NCBI GenBank assembly: GCA_951217055.1
Contig: OX578276.1
Span: 16,351,430 to 16,415,429, forward strand
DNA from: Gerris lacustris
Lineage: Eukaryota; Arthropoda; Insecta; Hemiptera; Gerridae
Reading direction: 5' to 3'
DNA: 64,000 bases
Made by a program: the position numbers and the translations under genes. Below the pieces are notes generated by a model. The model searched no databases, was not told where the DNA came from, and was given only the letters and a program-made list of their open reading frames with translations. Below are positions 27,620-41,000 of this stretch, piece by piece (position 1 is the stretch's first letter; each line of letters begins with the position of its first letter).

Positions 27620-30600
27620 CTGAAACAATAATTAATTGGTTTAAAATACAATTATTTTTATAAAACATGTAGTCATTTAGTTTTAAAGAGCAACACACTA
27701 CTATATATACAACATATACAGACAATCCTTGACAAATTGATTGTATTGACCGATATTTTGTGGTAATGAAACGTAATAATAATTAGTACAAACTTAACCC
27801 TGACTTACTGACACTGTCTAATTAATAGTCAATTATTTCTAACACTACGCCTCTCAGACGTAAATTAAAATTAGACCAACTTATACCCGTTTAAGATTTA
27901 AATGGTGATAAAATCATAAACTTGAAACATTTCTTTGTCTAATAAAATGGTTAAAAGGTGCTCGTTAGGGAGAAAATGATTACCAAACTGACCCTTTAAC
28001 CTGAAAAGAGCAGGTCAAAATATACATTTTACATTTTTCCTCACTAGCACCTACTGCATTTAAATCTGAACTTATATTATGATAATCTAATGAATAGATA
28101 TAAAAATAAAGTACACATTTTTAAAAATATGGCAATATAATATTTAATAATCAAATTTTAGGAACAATAAAAAAAGCCAATTAAAGGCAACAAGCTCGAT
28201 AAGGTTAGGCTCGATAGGGTCCCTGAGGCACAGTAGACTAAAATATGTGGTAAATTACTAATATATAAAAGCACAGCAAAGACCCAAAAACAGGTATGCT
28301 ATCTCTTAAACAGAGATAGCATACCTAGAAGGACTAATGGCTGGCAGGCTTGCGCACCGAGAGCTATCAACTAAAGTCAGCATGTACGCCTCAGAGACGT
28401 AGTGTTATAAGTGCAGGGTTAAATAAAAACAAAATTGGAGATTTTAACTTTAAAAAATCTATAATTGTCGAACCACAAAGTACAAAAAAAAAACCCGTCA
28501 ATTACTTGCCAGTAAACTACTAAAAGGGTTTCTTTGGTCATAAAAATTCATAAATTGAACATTATTTCTTTTGTAACTAAAACATGTAATAATAAGTTGA
28601 ACTTTGAAGAAGCAAGGTGTGCTTATTATATTGTCCTTTAGCATCTCAGGTCTGCGCTTATTTGGTTCATTTAGGGGTAATGGCCGCCATTTTGGAAACA
28701 TGATATATATTTGTGATCCAAATTTCAATACCATTAAAATTATACCAAAATTTTGGGTCTTCATAGATACAGCCTCCTAAAATTACAAAAATTTGAATTT
28801 TTATATTAATCCCCTGAAATATAATTGGACTTCAGAGATGTACATTTATGTATTTTTGCCTTATTTTAAGGACCTGTCATAATGGGGTAGCGGGGGGAGG
28901 GGACATTTTTTGTTTTGTTTTAATTATTTGGGGGGTAAAATGGCCACCATTTTCGAAACACGACATATATTTGTGATCTACATTTCAATACCTTCGAAAT
29001 GATACCCCACTCAAAAATTACAAAAAAAATATAAAATATTGCGATCAGTTTGAAATTGCTCACTAATTGAAGAAATTTTGATTTTTTTATGTTCGCAATA
29101 TTTTTCCTGTTTTTGGGCAAAAAAAAGTTCAACTTCGTACACCAAATTTCAAATGTCTAGCTACAGTAGGTTGGGAGATACAGTCCAAAGTGTGAGGGAC
29201 GGACAGACGAACTACCAAAAGCATAAGGGTTTCTAGGACGACCTCAGTTTCAGTCTTTCGACTATTTTCAATGATAATTTTACATAAACTATGTAAAAAT
29301 CATCACCTAAATAAGTATGATTTATGACAGTATTTTAATATTTGCAATACCTATCCTGCTTATTTGCGTATAGCTACATTAAAACTAGGCATCGCGTGGC
29401 TCTATCATTGAAGCGAGCGTATTGCAATAAAATACTGAATATTGAAATTTGTTAATCATGATGAATGTCATAGTTGAAGATAAGTGGAAGAGGGCAGTGT
29501 GAGGTAGAGGGGGGTACTCGTTACAAAGCTCACCTTCCTAAACAAACCTACCCACATCACGACAATTAGAATCTTAACCACCCGTAATAGCTTTTAAACT
29601 AATATTATAAATGTATCACTTCATTACTCAAATACTACTGCTTGTATCAAGTTGAAATTTTACATACTTGTTTCAATTGTCCTTTAGACGATGTACATGA
29701 AGTTTTACTAAAATCGTTACGTTAGAACGTAAGATATCGGTAAAAAGGTTGTTTTCTCTATTTTAAATGTTTAGGTCCGCTTTAATAGTTTTAGCGATCT
29801 TTATTAATTCATAGCAGTGTCGTTGTTGGTTTTACTAAAAAAAATTATTTTTAAAAAATGTTTGTCTCATCGAATAGGTGATGATAGAATTTTTTCCCGT
29901 CCTGAAATTCCAATTTTAAATTTGAAGCTCACATTTACGCGAGCATTGCGCGCAAAATCTTGGACGGATCACGCTGTCCAACGAACTTAGCCTGAGTATT
30001 ATTAAAAGAAAGATGTATACCAAATTTCAACTAAATCGGTTAACTTTTACTCAAGTTATCGTCGGACACGTAAACGTTACACACAGACAGACAGATAGAC
30101 AGACAGACAGACAAGAAGCATATTTCATTGAATGTAAGAAGCTCGCTTACGCTCGCTTCAATAAAATTGTCAACTGTAGGTCTTGAAGGAGTATTGAGCT
30201 GGTATAGATGCAGAAGCCTTGTTTTCACGAGTATTGTGAGTTATCGACCATCCTCACATGTTTTCAAGGTAGAAACGAACCGACACATGATAAAATATTT
30301 TAGTTCTTAGTGTCTTGGACTAAACATCTATTTGTTCTCTGTCTCAGTATTAGATTTTTCACGAGGAAGCGACAAATGATGTTTCACAAAATGTTTAATC
30401 AAAAGCACTTTAGGCCAATGGCCAGAGACTTTGAACGAGAAAAAATTCCGATAAAGCTGAATTTTGGTTTATGGCTTCATTTTGGTCCCCTGATAAACAT
30501 ATTAATTTTTTACCCTCGAGGGAGGTCTGCTTTGGCCGCCATTTTGAAAAAAAGGGACCGAAATTAGTTTTTTTGCCAATATCTTCGTTCTTATCGATGA

Positions 30601-33600
30601 TACGACAAAAATAGATATTATCAAATTTGTAGGACTTTAAATTTTTAACAAAAAGGGTTCAATGTCATTATACGCTCAAGTCAATAGTTTCAAAGCTATA
30701 GCTCTGCGAAGTGCGACATTTTTTCGATTTTCAGATGAAAAATACATTGACACTCGATAATAAATAATGTATCCCGTGGTTTGAATTTATATAGAAACTC
30801 GATTTTACTGGTGCCGTGAGCGAGTCGTGGGGTAGAAAAACTCCTATTTCATGCGGGTGCAGAAATATGTCGCACTTCGCAGAGCTCTATAGCTTTGAAA
30901 CTGTGATAAAATGACATAAAACCTTTTTTGTTGACAATTTAAAGTCCTACAAATTTGATAATATCTATTTTTGTCGTATCATCGATGAGAACGAAGATAT
31001 TGGCCAAAAACCGAATTTCGATCCCTTTTTTTCAAAATGGCAGCCAAAGCAGACCTCCCTTGAGGGGGAAAAATTAATATGTTGATCAGGGGACCAAAAT
31101 AAAGCCATAAACCAAAATTCAGCTTTATCGGAATTTTTTCCCGTTAATGGCCTTTTTTGAGCTAACGCTCTTGGCCTACTTGTATTGAAAAGTTAATTTT
31201 ACTATTTCCCCACACAGCTGGCCATCATAGTGCTAAGGTTGTGGACCACCAAAATAAAAATGTTGTGGACTACATATGGCCCTGCATTCCTCTAGTTTGG
31301 CAATCCTAATTTAAATTAATGAAAAAATAAAATAAAAATGTAATACTAACGGAGTACTGTTTCCAGATCCACCAGATCTTGATGATGTTTTGCTTGACAT
31401 GGAGTCTGGAGTGACAAACACAGATGTGTTTAAATTTAGAGGCACTCTGAAATAAAAAATAGAATATCATTAATAATTATAAAAAAAAGGTACTAACAAA
31501 TTAAATACATCACAATGGTATACTATTACACTTCTGCTAATATTATTTACTAAGGAAATAAAAAGGTCACGTTTGCAGTATTTTGAACCCTCCTTGGTTC
31601 ATTCTTCTTAAGCTGACTGACTACTTAATAGATTAAATTCTGTCGTGTTAAATTGTACTTGTAATTGAATAGTTTTCAAACGAATTCAGGTTATTTTTAT
31701 TTCCCTTTTTTAAAAATATTTAATCTCAAGAAATATATTTTTATTAGTATTCCCTCCCTTAAAATCTTCATAGAAATATCGGCTCTTCACACAAACAAAT
31801 ATTGCTTGTACGAAACTACTCAGATTGAGAACGATTCAAGGAGCGATCAAAATATTGCAAAAATGTGTCTTTTTAATTTCTTTTACCCCCAACTACTCAA
31901 TAATTGAAACTACATCTGTAGTTGTAAAAGAAAGGAAGTCATTTTAATGGTACCTTCGAGGAGTTGCCATCTGGCTGTAAACATTCAGCGGAGAATAGTT
32001 ATTAGTCTGAAAAATAAAGCAAAACATATGATTTTAATATCAATTATGTAGTCTACTGATAATTAATAAGTAGGGAAGATTCTCTTACCTAGGACACTTG
32101 CCCCTAACACAATTCCAGGGATTTTTTGGATATACTAATTGTCAAAGTGGAGCCTGGCTAAATAATTTTTAGAAATCTTCCTGCCTTCACAAGTTATTAT
32201 CAGCGGAAAGTTGATTCCTGCAAAGAGTCCAAGGTAATAGGGCCTCCCTCTTACTCCCCAAAAAATATCGGTATGACAAACTTTTCTCCCACACATAGTA
32301 ATAATGAATTTAAATAACAAAATATCTAAATTTTATAAAAATAATGTAACTGCTGGGAATGCATTGTTAGGGTCTGTTGGCAAAATCTAGGACCCTTATA
32401 ATGTCCTACATTTGTCTGTCTGTTGTTAATGCACCTGTATCTCAGAAAGTACCCAACACAAACTATATGATGTAATATGTAATAACCCATGTGGGGTGTT
32501 AAATGAAGAGATGGGCCCTGAGTACAAATATATTAAGATACAAATATAAAAAGATTTCATTTCTGTACCAATTTATCTTTGTGATAAATGTCCTTAAGAA
32601 TTGCAATTTTTTTTGTTTTCTCCGTCTTCTGAATTAACAAATCAAAATCTATAAAAAATATTCATTTATCTCACATATTTTATCATAAAAACATGCCCCT
32701 CCTCTCTTCAAAATAGAGACTTAGGAGTTCTCTCAATTATCATACAGCAATGTGGGTGACTTATGCTTTTATATCTTGCAACCACTCACTGATTTCTGCA
32801 GAAACAATTTTAAACCAACTTTAAGTTGATTGCTTTTTTTTTAGATGAAAAATCCCTAAAAAAGGCCTAAAATTCACCAAATTGAACTTAATTTTCTAAA
32901 ATTTTTAGGGGAGGGGCCCCAAGGACCCCCCTTTGGGCTGAGGGTGAGGGATAAATCCCCTAGGCTCCCCCATAAATTCAACTGCTGCATCCGCTCCAGA
33001 GAAACTGTAAAATTGTGCGATTTGCTGTTAGGTACGCTATTTTATTAAAATACAATATGTATAAAGAGGCTTACCCAACCTCGCACTAGCCTATAAATAT
33101 TTATTTACCCTTTCCATATCACAGGTAGCTTGTGAAAGATCATTTACAAAATTAAAAGTAGATTGAGGAATAGTCTGAGACAATCTCGCTTAGAAGCTTT
33201 TATGCTCATGAGCTGAAAAAACTGATTTACTGAATCAAATTGCAAAAGATGGCATTGATAATAATTTAGGCCGAATGAGTGGACTTCTATCAAACAAATT
33301 GTTGTATTAATTCCTTTATTATTAACTTCTACATCTAACCAACTATTTTGATTATTTTCCCCATTTTATTTTTTGAACTAAGAAAGCAAGCGTTCTAGTG
33401 TACCAATTTTGAAGTTCTTTATATCGTTAGGGGGGGGGGGGGGGGGGTTGTCTGAAAATATGACGCCGCGCTGGTTATTATGTTTTCCCGCGCCGGAGGC
33501 TACCACCCCAACCGCCCCTGGAGATTGCCCATATTTATCATAGATGTTACATTTTCACCAGGGTAGATTTTATTTGTATTCTTTAGACTAATCCTAGGAA

Positions 33601-36600
33601 AGAGACTTATAAGGTTAAATTTAAAGATTACCTGATGTGGATGAGGAATAGGAGTGCTCTGATATTTTGCCTGCTGGTCTTCGTAAGCTTGAAGTTTCCT
33701 GAAACAATTTGTTTATAAAAAGTATATAAACATATATCAGAAAGATTCGAACACTTCTCTGCTTCCATGAAAAACAAGTACCTACTATTTATTAAAAAAG
33801 TTTTGATAAAAAAAAAAAAAAAAAAATGTTCATTGATAAAAATGTTTTCTTGCCTAAACCGGGCCCTAAAATTCAACTGTTACTTCCGCATATCCATTAG
33901 GTTAAAAATTATTAAAATCAATTATCTCAATATTTATCGCAGTTCCTGTGATAAGAGTGTACTTACTCCTTCTCTATCTAGGAGAGACTTTATTGTTAAA
34001 TTAATTTACTCATATACGACAGTACCTTGCTTCAATATTAGAGCTATAAGCTACAACTAATTTAGTTAATTTTACAAAAGAAGATGTTATATTTACCTTT
34101 TGAGAGCTGCATTTTCCGCTTTAGAGTTCTGATATTTGTGCCATAGAATATTTGCATTTCTCTCGTTTTTAACAAGCGAGTCTTTAACTAGCTTGTACTT
34201 CTTAAACTAAACATAACAAACATTCGTATAAAGAAATTACAAGACTTGTACAAAGGTAGCTAAATGTAGTTGTATTTACTTAAAAATTGATAAACTCAAA
34301 GTTTAAGAACACCTAGTTACAATATGATGAGTTGAGTAGAGATAGATGTACAGTCTATCTCTACTAGATAGAACTACAGAGTAAAATAAAATCTTATGAG
34401 TAAAATAAATCTGTATTTTTCACTGTCTGTTTCCCGTAGTTAATAATAATTATAATTTGATTTAAATTAAAAATTTAACTTTCCGTAGTATGAAAACTAC
34501 CAAAAACTTAAAAAATTGAATTTCGAATTGATTGTACAAGGTACAGGTACTAATTGAGTACTTTATAATTATAAGCGTTAATTCTGGTTTAGTTCTAATG
34601 TCATAAATATTGACTGTCTAAATGTATATGAATATTGAAAGCTTGGATTCGGGACTAGTTATCGATTACGGTAGTGAAAAATCATTCTCCTGCGTAGCTT
34701 AGATGGAAGAGCGCTATACTGGAAATATAGAGGCCCGTGGTTCAAATCCCGGCACAGGAGTGTATTTTTCACTGTCTGTTTCCCGTAGTTAATAATAATT
34801 ATAATTTGATTTAAAATAAAATCTTTTTCCAAGAGAGAGCGTTAATATTAAAAGTTCTTATAAACAATTATTAATTGGAATTTTATTTTTAAAAAAATGA
34901 CTAAATAGCAAAAAATTCATGGTAACTATATAGTCCAGGAGATAGCGTGCAAAAAAGTGTCTGATTAACATCAAGCTAGAATTTTGTATACAAGTCAATC
35001 TTTTAGCGCCTTTTAAGAATATGTGGTCGGCTAAGTTCGTCTGCAGGACATAGCTTGTGATTTTCATGATCCTGAGTACAGAATTAGGTAGTAGACCGAA
35101 AATCAAGTTGATGTTAGTTTGTCCCTGGACAAGTGACCATGTTGATTTTTAGTAATATTTGAATAACTAACCTATCCAGTGTGAAAATAACATCGACTTG
35201 ATTTTTGATTGGACAACTAATTCTGTACTCAGGACCATGAAAATCACATTGTCCACCATAATTGGTGAGACATGGCTGCTCTCCACCGGTTTATTTTTTT
35301 CAAACGCCTATTGCCCAGCTATGTCCCACAGACGAACTTTGCCGACCACATATTCTTAAAAGTCGCTAAAAGATTGACTTGTATACAAAATTCTAGCTTG
35401 ATGTTAGTCAGACACTTTTTTGCACGCTATCTCCTGGAGTAATACAGGTGCGTTAACAACAGACAGACAAATGTAGAACATTATAAGGGTCCTAAATTTT
35501 GCTAACAGACCTTAACAATGCTAATAATAATTCTAATTCTAACTATAATTAAAAACGAAAAAAAAAATAAATAAATAAATTTAAAATTCTTAGTCCCAAA
35601 TTAATAATGATTGTCTTTGTAAGAAGTTTTAATATTGTCACTCTCGCTTTGAGAAAATGTTATATTACACATACGTTTTATACAATTTAAACATCATATA
35701 CAATGTTAAACATAATTAATTTTTTAATCTGACTTAAAACTCTCTTTTTAATCTGTTGTTACTCTGAAGATGACCTTTCAGAGCAACAAAGTTCTAACGT
35801 CACAAAGTAACATGAAATAAACTGTTATTTTTATTCACACCTTAAAACGTCTATCACTACTCAACTTGTACATATTTAAGGCCCATTTACACGGTGATAG
35901 TTGGCACGATAGTTGCGGTCACGACAGCAACTATCGCATCGACTATCAAGGTGTAGACTACGTGATAGATTTTGTCGCGATAGAACTATCTGCCATCACA
36001 CTATCTCGTCTTACGAGATAGTTGAGTGTTCTATCAGAGTACTCATGCAGCAGATTTAATGAACTACCACGCTAGATACTGGATGCTGATTGGCTTATAC
36101 TTTTTTATCACATGATAACAGATTTAAAGGCAACAAATATGATAGCTTGCTTCATATTAGATATCAGAATTTTTTTTCTTTCGACAATATGAATATTCCT
36201 TTTGCTGTGTGTGTGTTATAATTTCACATTATAATATATTTAATGCTTTATTTCCGTATCCAAGTAAAATAGACTGCCAATTAGTGTGGCACATAGCTTC
36301 CTCGCATCCTATCATGTACATTATTGTTATATTAACATTAAAATTATTGTTATATTACTTTATTGTTATATTGTTTATTGTTTAAACACTATTAATAGTT
36401 TTAGCGATCTTTAACACTTCATAGCGGTGTCGCTGTTGGTTTTACTAAAAAATTGTATTTGAAAAAAATGTTTGTCTCATTGAATAGATGAAGTTAGATA
36501 TTTTCCCCAACCTAAAATTCAAATTTTAAATTTGAAGTTCACAGACTAAAAATGTTCCCTGATGTCTGAAACGGATTTCTGTCTTGGAATTTTTAAAATC

Positions 36601-38003
36601 GGATGCATAAAAGTTTATCGTTCTCAAAAGTGAACACAATGCTTCCGTTACCTTCGGTAAGCTCGGAAGCAAAATGTAGGATTTGGATGTAACATGAGTG
36701 CAAGACAACAAGTTTTGACGTATTTTAACTCTCACCGTGTAGACTGCACACCTCGGCGATAGTTGTATGACGTAGACTGACATGATAGTTCTATCGTGGA
36801 AGAACTATCACCGTGTAAACGGGCCTTTAATGTAAGTAGGTAACTACAATGTTGCTCAACCCAAAATAAATAGTTAAAAAAAAATATATATACATCAAAA
36901 AAGTTTGTTATACTTTAAAGTTAATGATTCTCGTAATTTTTTGCCGGCATTAGTCCTCAAGATAATTCTAGCAAAGGTAACTCATTTTTAATATTTCTAA
37001 GTGATTTCTTTAAACTTTTATTTTTCAGTTTTTTAGTGGACAGTTACAATAATTTGTATTTAAGATTAAGAAGAATAAGATATATTTGTAAGAGATATAA
37101 GACTGGTTACCAGCTCTTTATAAAATGAGAGCATACTGGAGCGCTGAGTTTCCTGTACGTCTAGAACTTGTTCAAGGCTGGCAACACTCTCTGCAGTTAC
37201 ATCGTTGAACAGATCTCTTACATTCTCTGGTGTCTGAAAAATAGTCACATAATATGTATTATTGAAATCAAAATTATTAAATCTGTACAGATAATCTAGT
37301 TATAATTTATATGATTTATAAGTGAAGTTCTAGATTAAATCAGGTTCACGTCCTAAAGTTTTACCCAGTTTTTTTAACAAAGATATTAATTGCTTTATAA
37401 TAATTAGGTGTAATTAAAGAAATTTTGGGGGAAAAATGTTATGCTTTTATTAATACCGATGATTCCTCTCCCAGTAAATAACTTATAAGATGGAAGTTTA
37501 ACATCTTTTAAAAATATGTCGGATATTGATATAGCATTAAGATTATAACTATAATATCACTGTAAGACTACATAACTATTAAGATGTATAAGGCAATTCC
37601 TTAATGTCCTTCATAATCCAATTATGATATGACAAACAACCTATTCATAACATTCCAAATGGTACTAAATGTAAATAATTATTATGAATAATACTGTTAA
37701 ACACAGTCCCAATAAGAAAATTATATACATTTGTAAAAAAATGGATACATACCGAAGAGTTAAGCTGAATTACATTACACGCCTGTTTACACTTTGTACA
37801 AACACTATCACCTGAAACAGAGAAATAATAACTATTATTAAATAAACAGAAATATTATTGTTCATACTTTATTATAATTTACACATATTTTTTAATTCAT
37901 CAAATTTATTTATATAGGTATTCTCAACAAGTTTAATCCAAGGGTTAAAATATAAAATGCTTCCGCACTTGGTTAAGAAATGATTATGGTTTTAAGAAAC
38001 ATC

Positions 38004-38035
<32 letters not shown>

Positions 38036-41000
38036 TTTTTTTGCATGGCTAAAGGACCACGGTCTAGAGCTTGCTACAAACAAGACGGAAATTGCCATTT
38101 TGACAGGGTGAAGACCTCCTATGAGTCCAGTGATGCTGGTCGGCGACTCAACCATTCAGGTCAGGAAATCAGTCAAATACCTAGGAGTATTGATCGACAA
38201 GACGGCCTTCTTCTGGGAGCAAATAAGGACAGCCTCTGATAAAGTGGCGATAGCTACGGCCAGATTAATTAAGCTTATGGCAAATATTGGCGGGCCCACC
38301 CAATCAAAACGCCATTTGCTGATGTCTGTCACCCACTCCATAACGCTCTATGGGGCTGAGATCTGGGCGGTCTCAATGAGGTACGAGAAGTACAGAAAGA
38401 AGCTGCTGTCCACACACAGAAGGGGCGCACTGAGGACTGCATGATTCAGGTAAGTACCTTGGAGTTATTTTAGATAAGAAACTTACCTGGGCTAGTCACC
38501 TGGAAAGCAAACTCAAGAAAGCACTGGCAGCTTTCTGGGTGTGTAGGAAAGCTATAGGCCCCTCATGGGGTCTTAAGCCTAAAGTGATACACTGTATATA
38601 CACGGCCATGGTCAGACCAATTTTATCATATGCCTGTGTCGTCTGGTGGCCGAGAGTACTACTGACCACTATAAAGAAGCAACTAGAGCATCTTCAGAGG
38701 ACAGTGTGTCTTGGAATACTAGGAGCGATGAGAACAGCACCGACCCTAGCTCTGGTGGGACTTCCCCCACTAGACCTGTATATCCGATTCGAGGCCATGA
38801 TGGCCTCATATCAACTTCACTGCATCGGCCTGTGGTGCGGCTACAATAGCCACAGAGGCCATGAAAAGGCATGGGATCTTTTGATAGATAGGTGTCCTAT
38901 GGCATTAATGATTCAAGATTATTGCATTGCAAGATGGCAATTTAGGAACTCTTGGAGTTCTTTCTTCCCCTCAATACAGGATTGGGAGGAAAACAGGACA
39001 AACATTCTATTACGGGAAAAGAGTGTGGTACACGGACGGATCACGAATAGAGGAGTTGTCAGGAGCTGGGATCTACTGTAAAGACCCCAGCTATAAGGAG
39101 AGTATAAGTCTAGGAAAACATGCTACAGTGTTTCAGGCAGAGATATATGCTATCCTTACATGTGCTCACACATGAACAAGACAAACAGATATATATCTGT
39201 TCCGACAGTCAGGCAGGAATAAAGGCACTGACTGCACCCAAATTGGTCTTAGACTGCAAAAAAGCCCTAGAAGCTATTTCTAGCAAAAACAAGGTACAAG
39301 TGCTTTGGGTTCGGGGTCACAAATTGGTCTTAGACTGCAAAAAAGCCCTAGAAGCTATTTCTAGCAAAAACAAGGTACAAGTGCTTTGGGTTCGGGGTCA
39401 CAAATTGGTCTTAGACTGCAAAAAAGCCCTAGAAGCTATTTCTAGCAAAAACAAGGTACAAGTGCTTTGGGTTCCAGGTCACAAATTGGTCTTAGACTGC
39501 AAAAAAAGCCCTAGAAGCTATTTCTAGCAAAAACAAGGTACAAGTGCTTTGGGTTCCGGGTCACAAATTGGTCTTAGACTGCAAAAAAAGCCCTAGAAGC
39601 TATTTCTAGCAAAAACAAGGTACAAGTGCTTTGGGTTCCGGGTCACAAATTGGTCTTAGACTGCAAAAAAAGCCCTAGAAGCTATTTCTAGCAAAAACAA
39701 GGTACAAGTGCTTTGGGTTCCGGGTCACAAATTGGTCTTAGACTGCAAAAAAAGCCCTAGAAGCTATTTCTAGCAAAAACAAGGTACAAGTGCTCTGGGT
39801 TTGGGTTCCGGGTCACGAAGGAATCAAGGGAAATGAAAAGGCAGATCATCTAGCAAGACAAGGTTCCGGCTCAAATCCCTGGACACCCAAACCCATTGTG
39901 AGCATCCCTCGGTGCAACATAAAGACAGCACTGAAAGTCTCCTTGGTCAGAGAGTTTCAGGAAACCTGGGATGAGTCACCCAGGATGATACAATCCAAAT
40001 TATTTATAAGTGGACCCTCTTCAAGACTCGCTAAAAGCATATTGAGTCTAAATAAGAAATCTTGCCATCATTGACAGGGTTTCTAACAGGTCACTGTCGA
40101 TTAAACAGGCACCTACAGCCTACAGCTACTTGGATTGGTTGACGAACCGATCTGCAGGCTGTGCGGGAGGATGAAGAAACTCCTTTACATCTAATTAGTC
40201 GCTGTCCCGGGCTGCTAAATCATAGATGGCTGAGCTTCGGTGAGCTAAGAAAAATAACCATCAACAAGATGATAGGATTTTGCCAAGGCATCAGAATGTT
40301 GAAGGAGTAGAGGGTCTATGAATTAGAGAGGGAAAACCTTCTGCAACCCGGGTTTGTTCAAAGGACCCATCTGATGGTCTATGTCTCTGGGATTAAGATT
40401 TCCCCCCGGTTTAGAAAAAAAGAGGACTACATGCACCTACCGCAAGGTGTCAGAATGGGGCTCTTCACCAGTTTGCTTTTTTTCAAATGCCTATTGCCAA
40501 GCTATGTCCCGCAGACGAACTTAGCCAACCACATATTCTTAAAAGGAACCAAACATTTAATTATACACAAAATTCTAGCTTTATGTTAGTCAGACACTTT
40601 TTTGCACGCTATCTCCTGGACTATTACAAGAATAATTCAAGCCACCATTACTCTAACAATAGCATAACAGCTTGTCGATCAGCCAGTGAACCTGGTTTGT
40701 CTTTCTAAAACCCCCATGGACCAGCTTCGTCAAATCAAAACCAAATGAACTAAATGCATTGAATTGAATATGGAAACTAACTACACAAGCATTTATCATG
40801 CAGTTTCCAGTGCTATCTGCTGATTTGATCAAAATCTCATCACCTAGCTAAATAGCTAGGAAGTCATAAAATGGTGAAAACAAATAAAGATTTCAATGAC
40901 TGCTAAGTATGTCGCAGCCATTCAGTTACATGATACCTTAAGTATTACTTTGACAAATATAGTTTTAGAATAAATATCAAATAATGCTACAAACAATGTT

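Noticed and set aside
38539..39081. 180-codon frame as an intact gene
   Set aside because: It is the RT C-terminal part of a dead non-LTR element with frameshifts on both sides, not a host gene.
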